Below, one piece after another: positions 55,276-64,000 of a stretch of 64,000 nucleotides of DNA; the first letter of the stretch is position 1, and each line of letters starts with the position of its first letter. Both the position numbers and the translations under genes were made by a program. The notes under the pieces were generated by a model. It was not told the DNA's origin and did no database searches. It saw only the letters and a program-made list of their open reading frames with translations. Origin of the DNA: Ochromonas danica (taxonomy: Eukaryota; Sar; Chrysophyceae; Chromulinales; Chromulinaceae); contig VKHL01000077.1 in assembly GCA_015146655.1 (NCBI GenBank), positions 1-64,000 of the forward strand, written 5' to 3'.

Positions 55276-55910
55276 GCGTAATAATATTGGAGATTTAACC
55301 TCGATCTCTACGTTACATTGTCTCTATATCTACCTAATACTCCTTCTCTTCTTCCAACCCTTGTATATATTTCCTAACTTTTACGTGCATACAATCATTT
55401 GTCTGAGATATCTTCCATACACAATAATATAATATGCGCCATGTCAAGTGTAGAGTAACTGCTGTAAGAACTGGTAGTCTTAGGCATAGAGTAGTTAAAT
55501 TAGCTTTTGATGCAGTGCATGTTGTTTAGTAAAGGGCTGGCTCGTTGATACTAGCATCAGCTTTCTTTAATCAAAAGTGATAACTTCATCCATTTTTTAT
55601 GTTTTACTGTCCACGTCGTTATCGCTACCATCATTGAAAAACTAATGTATAAAATCAAATTACCAACATAATACATTATATACTATACCAACATACCTAT
55701 GCTATAACATGAATAATAACATAGACTAGAACAGCTCTAGAGTTTGAATACATTAACTGTGAGACAAGAAGAAATACAACATATTATAAAAGCGACACTA
55801 TATAATCTCAAATCATGTCGAGAAAGGGACATAAAATAAAACATAGTTAATCATCCAACAAACAAGTTGTACAGAACACGTAAACAAAATAGAATCCACA
55901 TAAAACCTCT
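55276..55910. other. intergenic between convergent genes
   Basis: AT-rich; no feature recognised. Confidence 0.6.
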
Positions 55911-57686
55911 TCAGTAATGCAATGCATTTTTACCCCAAGAAGAAACGGATCGTGATACATTAACACTCTCAACTTCACCAACTTCTAAACATGGGGCTGG
56001 ACTAGCTGTTACATACACTTTGGCCACCGATGCAATCGCTTTTGCTTTAGCCTGCAGATAGAGCAACCAAGAAAAGGCGACAGCAGCCAAAACACTCACC
56101 ACTAACACTACGTCAACCACTGCATTCTTCCATAAAGGATTCGCTGAATTATCTCCCTCTTGATCATTGGTTTGCAAAACGAAATATTTTGCTAGGCAGG
56201 ATTGAGAAGAAATAGGCTTTGCCAAAGATGTTGCACAAGTTGATATTGACCATCCATATCTGCCCAGGATACCTTTCACACAGATTCCATCTTGTATACA
56301 ACCATAATACTTCGGACCAACAGAGTATGGAAAAGATGGAAGAAAGCTCTCATTGTCGACAGTGAGATGGTAATGAAAACCAAGATTGTCATGGTCATGT
56401 CCATTGAATTCGTTGAGATATTCTCTACCTTTCATCGAGCAGTTCGCATTGAAATAATAGTCTTGATAGAAGGCTCCATTTACTGCGGTAATAGAATAGC
56501 TTCCACGAGCAATTTTGTCGGTAAATCCGGGTCCCAAAGATGTAGAGGGTTGGGTGCCGAGCTCAGGATGAAATTTATCTACTAGAAGGCAACTACGAGA
56601 ATTATCAGCACAGCCTAAAGGGCTACCCGCAGAGTAATTCCGTATTTGCCAACAAGACACAGCTAGCTGACCAGCACTTTGATAAGGCCCATAGATCGGG
56701 AAGCCATCCTAATAGTAAGTAGTAACGTGAAAACACCAAAACTCGTTAGAGCAAGCGAACAAACCTAACCACTATGAACAGACAAGGCAACTCAACTCAC
56801 ATTGGCAAATCCATACACGGGACTATGGCTCAAACCAGTATCATTCAAAGACTCTGCAAGGCAAGGACTATAGCCATAATGTTGATAAGTGTCCTGAGGG
56901 GCATTTCCTCCACAGGTATCCAACTGCAAAGCCTGCCAAAAAGGAGCATTATAAAACCAGACAAGGTTATCTTGATAGCTTAATATTATATCCATCCAAC
57001 TTGAAAGATACACGCCATTGACGAGCAAGCCTACCCAATCTTGCACAGTGCAGCCTCCTTGGTTCGTCTCTGCAGCAGGTGAGAGAGGAAATATGCTCCA
57101 ATCATGGTATGATGTCACACAACCTGATCCCGGGGGCCAATAACCATGGAGACAAGATGATCCAGCATATCCAACGTCTTGCCCAAACCTACAGGCACCA
57201 ATTCACAAGGAGTTAGGAGAGAATTGAGAAGTGAGAAATGGCATAAATTAGCTTAGTTACCTACCCTATAACATCTCCTGCTTTGACTGTGGAATGCTTC
57301 AATCTAAAGTCACTCCGAGCAGAAGGACGACCATTAAGTTTAGCAACATCTTCTAGGGTAATATTATGGTCATATCGTGGAATGCCTTCATAGTCCACTT
57401 GCCAATAAACAGATGAATTGGAAGAAGGAGATGAAGATGATGAACTTCCTTCTTCAAATCGCAGATAAGTCCTACTGGAAGAAGAGTTGGTAGTAGTGGT
57501 ACAGTTGAAGCATTTACTCAAGAGAATATCACTGTAGGCGTGGAAAATGGTATCATAATGACCGTCCCTATTCTTCAACCAAGCATTGGCATGAAGACAA
57601 GAATAATCCACACCAATAGTACTCTGACCAAACACTATGCCCAATGAATAACTTCCTGTTAGAATAACTATCCAACAGCCTAACAT
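55911..57686 (-). CDS. YHYH-domain type I membrane protein
   Basis: Three exons, 57686-57265, 57188-56801 and 56708-55911, about 535 aa. The first donor is GG|GTAGGT and the frame is kept as DVIGFGQDVGYAGSSC. A signal peptide (MLGCWIVILTGSYSLGIVFG) is followed by a large Cys-rich, N-glycosylatable ectodomain. It contains DGFPIYGPY and NGHDHDNLGFHYHLT, the metal-like His cluster that defines the YHYH domain (C-N-G-H...YHYH). A transmembrane helix (VVDVVLVVSVLAAVAFSWLLYL) precedes a short cytosolic tail of about 55 residues. YHYH proteins are widespread but functionally obscure. The His-rich motif suggests metal binding or hydrolase-like chemistry, which is inference. Confidence 0.75.
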
Positions 57687-58047
57687 CTTTTGGACAGTTC
57701 ATTGGTTGGTAAGTCAGAAGTAGATTTGATCGAAGAAAGAGAATTGCGCCACAAACGATGCGCCAAACATTCCGTTGACAGGTGGAAATGCAAGTTATAA
57801 CTCCATAAAAGTGAGTGTCTTGAATCTAATTAACGAACTCTGGCTGCGAGTCGTATATCCAGATATATATTCTGTTATGGCATGATACGATGGATAGGTC
57901 TGAGAAGGCTTATATCTCTGATGTGAAGATGCAAGGGTTTTGTTTACACTATAATATATATGTACTTAGTCACATACCATGCCAGCACCTAATTTACAAT
58001 AGTGCACCATTCAGATTGAGCTAGGCATATCATATGAGCATAGAGAA
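57687..58047. other. intergenic
   Basis: No gene supported. Confidence 0.6.
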
Positions 58048-60094
58048 TCAACGTATGCTAATACCTCTGATAATTTTCATAAGTTTGTGCAGTTTCCCTT
58101 TGCCCTTGGTCTTGGACAATGATTCTTCCTCGTCACTTGATTCATCCTCCTCTTCTTCGTCATCACCTTCTTCTTCATCATCGTCATCCTTTTCTCCATC
58201 GTCATCTTTCTCTTCATCATCCTCTTCATTTCTAAAACTCATTGCCTTGCTGTGTGAGGGTAAACCACGTGGATCAGCAGGGGATCTTGTGGGTGGCAAA
58301 GGTGGCATCATCTTTTGGTGTTTGGCTTGGAAATACCTCTCAATAGCCGCTGTCGACTCCAACTGCTCAGACTGAAGAAAGAAATTCCTGGCAAGGCTAC
58401 CAGAAGTCTGCGAGGGCGATTGGAACGATTTCCAAGCACAATGCAGCGCTGCCGCTACTACTCTCACAGGACGAAAAGGATAACGTAAGGCTTGAAGTCG
58501 ACTGAGAGGCTCCGTCACACCATGACATAGCCTCCATTTCATTAAATTGAAGAGATGTGCATACTCCGTGAGATAATCACCATGGCATTCCCCTATCGCA
58601 GCCAGTGCTGCAAGATGAGCACCTAAATGCGGTACCATTGCTTTGATTTCCTTCTCTGAACCTTGTAACGGGGCAGCTGCAGGCACATCCTTTTTCCATT
58701 CTAATAGAAGCACAACACATTGATAAGCATTGATAAAGATCTCAGTAAGGGTGGTGGCTAGAGAGCAAACCTCTTCGGGGAGTTGGACATTGTTGAAGTA
58801 TCCGAGAGACTTCTTCTCGATAGCGTACATAATTGCGCTCTCCAGACATTAGAGTTTTCAGCTTTTGTAGTTTTTCATGTTGCTCGGCAGGAAGAAGATC
58901 AAAAGTAATACGTAATCTACTCACAGCTCCTTGCTGAACAGCTGCCAATACAGCCATGAGACCATGATAATTGTTAAGATCGACAAAATACTGGGCTAGA
59001 TCTAACAATCGACCAAGTTCTTCCACGCGCGTTTCAGGAGTAAGCTGATTAAGTATACATGATGTTAACCATGACGAAGCAAGGTTAAATCGTTCAATGA
59101 ACCGTTTAGCTCCTCCGTTGCCCTGTAACTCTGAGACATCCACTGAAGATGAAGAAGAAGAAGTTGATGATAACAGTTGACGAATGGAAATGTTTTGAAA
59201 AAGATAATGATCAACAAGAGTCCATTGTCTTGCGATCTCGAGCAAGTCAAATTGATGAAGTAAATCGCGTCCAAGTATTGAGGGATCGTCCAACAAAAAC
59301 CTTCCTGTCAAGATACGAGGTACCTCAAACACTTCTTCTTCCTCACCTACCTCACCGCGTTTATCTTTTTCCTCATCATCATCATTATCTGAGTCGCTGC
59401 TACTAACTTCATCCATGAACATATCTCCTCCAAAGATCTCTAATTTGAAACTACTTCCTTTTTTGGCTAATTCCTCTTTCAATCGAGCTGTTGATGATGA
59501 GTTCACTGCTGATACCCCATCCCATGTTCCTCTCATGAAAGGAAGGTTCACATCCGGTAGAGAAGAAGGATTAAGAAGGTTTCGAGCGAGGACAAGCAAG
59601 TCGGTGGTATGATGGCGCTGTGGTCGGAATTGTGGTGCTATTTGACAGCGTTGGTCCAAGGAAAGAGCAAAGAGATAGAGTTTAATACTATCACTATCAA
59701 GCATATAAATACGATAGTGTTTGATGAGATAGATGAGGAACAAAACAGAACCACTCCTCACGGCCATGACATCCTGACTAGAAGAATGGTTGCGACCATC
59801 TTCACCGCCCATGACCACTCCTCCCATCACAAGGCTGAACAATGCATCTACACGCATGAGAAGATCTTCTATCTTGCATAGTTTGAGTAAGCAAAGGTAA
59901 ATATGGTCCACTGCTTCAATCCACACTTCCTCATTGCCCGGCAACAAGTTGGACTCTTTCGCAAAAAGAAGAAACATGGCCTTGAGTAAAGCATTTAAGC
60001 TGGCACCAATGAGTTCAGGATGATCATTTGACGAGATGAGGACATTATCCCATTCTGTTTCATGAAGGACGTCGATACAACCATGCGCGTCCAT
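58048..60094 (-). CDS. RasGEF (CDC25-domain) guanine nucleotide exchange factor
   Basis: Two exons, 60094-58771 and 58700-58048, about 658 aa. The intron has a weak donor GTTTGC and acceptor TTCTATTAG and is needed to link the two halves of the RasGEF domain. Family blocks are DLLEIARQWTLVDHYLFQNI, NLASSWLTSCILNQ, RVEELGRLLDLAQYF with LNNYHGLMAVLAAVQQGAV, LMSGERNYVRYREEV, and the closing AMVPHLGAHLAALAAIGE...LFNLMKWRL. The protein catalyses GDP release from Ras-type GTPases. The N-terminal 200 residues may hold a divergent RasGEF_N module. The C-terminus is a long Asp/Glu tract followed by a basic end. The ATG at 60094 (MDAHGCIDV) is preferred because the frame upstream starts with GTG. Confidence 0.88.
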
Positions 60095-60947
60095 CGTTGG
60101 TGTTTGTTTGGATTGTTTGACGCAAAAACCGCCGGTCACGAAAACTCACACTATAAGCACAAGGAAAGCCCAAATATTGACTTATTAATAAGAAATCCAA
60201 AATTACAATGAAATTAGGTCACATCAACAGCAATTATGTCTGTGTTAACTTGGAACATCATTGTTATCGCTATTGTTGATTAACTTAGAAGAGAGAGAGA
60301 GTCTTAGAGAGCCCTGCCTCATGCGCTACAACTGTGACACGTCATCTACCGGTTCCCTGAGTATGGAGTCTATACTATCTTTGGTTTTTTTCTGACGAAT
60401 TACCTGTCGCGCTTTTAATCTAGTCAAGTTGTCCGACACAAGCATGAGCTCCCATCGAGACCCCTATCAATATCTTCACATGGTCATAATGTGCTTTTTG
60501 CTTCAGCACAAAAAAGCCAAAGCACCTACACTGTTCCATTTACATTCTTATTCCTGGTCTTCGCGGGAATGGCAACCATTCAATCTTATAAATTAAGGTG
60601 GTCGACCCCATAAATACAATTAATGGGCCAAACGACGGGGTGCAACGATGTCGCTTGGATCAAAACAACACAATATAAAGTTTAAAATCTAGTTTTGCTA
60701 GTTTTACTTGATGTTTTATTAAGTTGCTTGAGGGGTGGAGTTTGGTAGTGGCGATCAAGAATGATTTGCTCTTGGTGTTCGAGGAGTTGGAGGTGTTGAT
60801 TGGAAAATGATGGGCAGTGGTGTAAAGCAAAGAAGTGAAAGGGTATGTGGTGTGTTGGACTTGCAGAAGTGGAATGAGAAGTGAACGCGTACGAATTTCA
60901 CAGATTTCGTTTGATCACATTCTTTTGCCTCATTTACATCTTCATTC
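60095..60947. other. intergenic, divergent
   Basis: No gene supported. Short GA-rich stretch near 60290. The minus frame 60755-60949 overlaps the promoter of the permease and shows no domain. Confidence 0.55.
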
Positions 60948-62925
60948 ATGTCGAAGCCATCGAACGTTTACACTGTCGTCACTATCTATGCAATTGGTAA
61001 GTGAATGGCTGAATGTTGTCTGCTGCCTATTCACCTCCGCTTGTGTGTCTTTGTGCTGACATTCCAGGCATCAGTGTTGTCTGTGGGAGACAAATCGCAA
61101 AATGGAACAAAGGTAAGAGAGTTGAAAAGTGAACATATATCAAATGATGACTGATCTGAGCAGGGTTGTGTTCTTGCAGGATATGCACAGTACGATTTTC
61201 CGCTGTTCTTTGTTGTCATGCTAGTTTACATGTTTACCCTCGCAATGCTAACTTTCTGCTTCTCGGAGCTGGTCTCTATGGTTCCCTTCTCCGGTGGTTG
61301 CTATGGCTATTCTCGTTGTGCTTTGGGACCTTTCTTGGGTTATCTTGCTGGCATGGTTGAGGCAGCAAAGTACATTCTCTTTACCACTTTTAGTATCTAT
61401 TCTTTGGGTGAAGTCTTCCACGATGCTTTTGGATTTGATAAGAAGTATGATATGTTAATTTGGGTGGCTTTCTTGGTGATTTACAATGTAGTTCACTTTT
61501 TCAAGAGACAGTGGCTATGGATGTTGGTATGGCTGACAGGCGCCATGGTTCTCATTGTGCAGTTCATCTTCATCTTTGGATCTGCCAGTCATGGATCTAT
61601 AGCTAGTATTAAAGACTCGAATTGGGATTCTCATCCTCAAGATTTTCTCAGAGCTTTCTTTTATGTTGCTTACTTGCTTTCCGCTCTTGACGCAGTGCGC
61701 ACTTGTGTGGATGAAGAGGTATGTTGTGATACTACTGATTTTATGATTTGCCTGCCCACTAAGTTTTGCTATTTGATCAACAGGGTAGCGGAATTGTTCC
61801 CAAGGCCCTCCTTCATATTATGACATGGGCAATTGTATCTGCCTGTGCTAGTGTTGTGGCTCAAGCTGCTTACAATTACAATAACAGTGCCTTGGTTGGC
61901 GAAGAGTTTGCCTACAACATGGGTTTGAGGATTGCATTGTCATTGGGTGAAGATAACAAGTATGTGACCTTGTTCTCATTGCCTGGTGCACTAGGTAGCT
62001 CCACTTGTTATTTCTATTGTGCTGCTCGTCAAGTGAGATCAATGGCTAGTTCTGGTTTATTGCCTCCTTTTTTGGCAATGGGTCATGGTAAGAAGGTGAG
62101 AGACAGCAGCCAGCCTGATGACAAAGCAATTGCAGTAGTACCCGCTGGTGATAATAATGGCGTGGAGAGAAGTGCAAAACTTGAGGCTCAAGCAACCAGT
62201 CCTGATGATCTGTTAGAGCGTGATGCACCCACCGTTGCACTTCTTGCGTGCTCTATATTATGTCTTATTCTCTTGGTAGTAGGTCAATATACAATCGAGG
62301 ACTATAATAAAATCTATACAGATGCGGGATCTTTGTTAAACTCTATTATGTATCAATTTTTAGCTGTGGCTTATATTGTCTTTATTACACGTTTTTCGAA
62401 TATGGAACGGGTAGTCAAGAATCCGTTTGGTATGATGGGAGCTCTGGTTCCAATGGCTTTCTTCGGTATGCTATTAGTGATTAAATTGTATTATATTGGA
62501 ATTGAAGCTATAGGACAAGGTATCGCGTTGGTCGTATTCTTCGTGTCAATTTTAGTTTATTACTTTTGGGTGGTTGAGAAGCGTCAGTTTTTTTCAAAGG
62601 AAGAGCAACAGAAGTTTATGAAAGCTTATATTGTGAATGGTATGTTCTAAGTACTGTTTCTTACACAACTTGTCTATATGTTAATTGTCATTGCTTGTTG
62701 TCGCTTGCAATAGCAAACAAGAATCGTAGACGTGTTAAAGTTGCTTCCGGTAGTGGAAGAGAGAATGGTAAACCTTCCTCCAAACTCCTTCGTATATGGA
62801 CTGGCGCATTGGGATTTACTTCCAAAGTTAGTTCTCACAAAGGAAGCGGTCGTAGCTCTATTTCCACGATGTCTGCTCTTGCTCCTAAAGTGGTTCATCG
62901 TGGACCATTAGGTGATAAATTCTAA
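60948..62925 (+). CDS. APC-superfamily transporter, EAT-like paralogue 3
   Basis: Five exons: 60948-60996, 61068-61112, 61180-61718, 61784-62639 and 62714-62925, about 566 aa. Conserved blocks are FSELVSMVPFSGGCYGYSRC, LGPFLGYLAGMVEAAKYIL and LDAVRTCVDEE. The helices end in WVVEKRQFFSKEEQQKFMKA, then YIVNGANKNRRRVK. Every intron phase and position equals that of the gene at 53.2 kb. About 12 membrane segments are predicted by eye. The tail is short, Ser/Lys-rich and cytosolic. The substrate is inferred from the EAT family (ethanolamine or small amino acids) and is not shown by sequence here. Confidence 0.85.
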
Positions 62926-64000
62926 ACTTTGTTTGTTGTTGGGTGTTTGCCAATGTAGTGTATCCTGATGGGGAGATGCCATCAGGTGTTATCTGACGAA
63001 TTCCTACCTGTTATATTATTACTCTATCTTATGATTTGTAGGCTACTACTACTATAGTGTGTTTTCTCCTTATTCTTGATTGTGTTTTATCTTCTGAAAT
63101 CTCATCTGCTTTCCACGGTCTTGGATGATCAAATATCAACAAATCAATGCCATTGAGCAAAAACGAAATCTGTTGTCGCACTTCTCTGCAGTCCGTTGTT
63201 CTGCTGTTGTGCATTTGTTTCTTCTTCTTCTTCTTCTTCTTCTTCTTTTTCTATGTTGAATATTCTTGACAGGTTGTGCTTTTGATATGTTATTTTATTG
63301 ATATTCGCAACCACCTGAGGTTTTAGTATTGTAGACAGCAATGGTGGACCTTTATTAGATGATTCAATACAGTTATTATGTATTAGTTGTTAGGTGATTC
63401 AATGAGTAGTGTTCCAGTAAGTTTAATGTGCAATACTACTAAATCAGTTAATAAATCGAGTTTTCTCTGGCCACACTATCAAGGCATCTTCATTCTTTGG
63501 TCTTTCATTCAGGCCCATTCTCGAATCTCATCTGGTGTTTTATCTTCTGAAATCTCATCTGCTTTCCACGGTGTAGGATGATCAAATCTGACTGGGTCGT
63601 ACTTCTCTTCTGTTCGTTGTTCTGTTGTTGTGCATTGTGTTTTCTGTCGTCTTCTTCTCTATGTTGGATATTCGCTTCAGTTTGTAGACACCTGTTGGTA
63701 GGTGATTCAAAGAGTGTTGTTTCAGTGAGTTTTATGTGTTTTAATTGAATTTATGCAGTACTACAAGTTTTCCATGGAAACATCCATGGAATTGTCTAAT
63801 GCAAGGTGAATGCAGTGAAGCGATCTTCACCACCCCATCGTTGAAATGAGGTGACAGGTACTACAAAGTCGCTTTAACTGGTTTAAAACTTCATAATTCA
63901 GTGGGAACTGAAGGAGCGGTTCTCTTCGTCCACTCACCATCCCCACGCCACATGACAAACACAACTTGTACTGGGTCTATCTCCGACTTGGACAGTGGTT
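62926..64000. other. intergenic with diverged direct duplication
   Basis: No gene supported. It contains a (TCT)n run at 63219-63245 and the repeat pair listed separately. Confidence 0.6.
63082..63735. repeat. two diverged direct copies of a roughly 350-bp segment
   Basis: 63082-63260 and 63536-63675 share GTTTTATCTTCTGAAATCTC and what follows, with indels. A second shared block (TAGGTGATTCAA...) occurs at about 63392 and 63700 in the same order. This suggests an old tandem duplication of an intergenic unit. Confidence 0.8.

Noticed and set aside
1-64000. tRNA, rRNA and LTR or other virus-like elements
   Set aside because: Reading for cloverleaf A/B boxes, rRNA blocks, reverse transcriptase, capsid motifs and long terminal repeats gave nothing convincing.

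Overview
This is nuclear DNA of a eukaryotic protist. Genes carry short GT-AG introns (about 60-110 bp), sit on both strands with compact spacing, and include eukaryote-only proteins: uS8/RPS15A, a DDX42-type DEAD-box helicase, an RBM5/RBM10-type splicing factor, an ABCA full transporter, a RasGEF and a PP2C. Two proteins, a fibrillin/PAP homologue at 17.2-18.2 kb and a coiled-coil membrane protein at 52.1-52.7 kb, begin with a signal peptide followed at the likely cleavage site by Phe and a basic stretch. That is the bipartite plastid-targeting style of algae with secondary red plastids, so I infer an ochrophyte stramenopile, perhaps chrysophyte-like. The lineage call rests on inference, not on a marker gene.

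Layout. 0-5 kb is a decayed zone: a pogo-like DNA transposase whose catalytic core is missing, an 18-bp minisatellite, a broken leucine-rich-repeat (LRR) gene and an inverted fragment of a paralogue. 5-15.6 kb is gene-dense: a DUF2961/GH172-like secreted enzyme, RBM5-like, an orphan membrane protein, uS8, a PC-esterase/TBL-like protein and a small orphan. 15.6-17.2 kb is gene-poor, with a strong 73-nt hairpin and a 16-bp minisatellite. 17.2-23.7 kb holds fibrillin, DDX42 and an ethanolamine-permease-like transporter. 23.7-25.9 kb is a scrapyard: a 21-nt G run, a 13-bp palindrome, a chimeric pseudogene that joins DDX42 to beta-tubulin, and a 75-nt pre-miRNA-like hairpin. 26-36.5 kb holds PP2C, a cyclin-D1-binding-protein-like gene and ABCA. 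37.5-38.1 kb is an inverted, internally deleted copy of ABCA. 38.8-52.7 kb holds two small hypotheticals, a two-RRM protein, a 1652-aa intronless armadillo-repeat protein, a sulfotransferase-like protein, a possible UPF0739 protein and the plastid coiled-coil protein. 53.2-63 kb holds two further ethanolamine-permease paralogues flanking a YHYH-domain membrane protein and a RasGEF. The last kilobase is intergenic with a diverged duplication.

The genes do not form one pathway. Recurrent themes are early-spliceosome proteins (RBM5-like, DDX42), a three-member permease family with conserved intron positions, and secreted or membrane carbohydrate-active proteins. The most unusual signals are the chimeric pseudogene at 23.9-24.8 kb, the collapsed ABCA copy, and two long near-perfect hairpins of almost equal size. 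Exon boundaries were worked out by hand from frame, splice consensus and protein family continuity. No RNA evidence was available. I saw no tRNA, rRNA, CRISPR array or LTR element.
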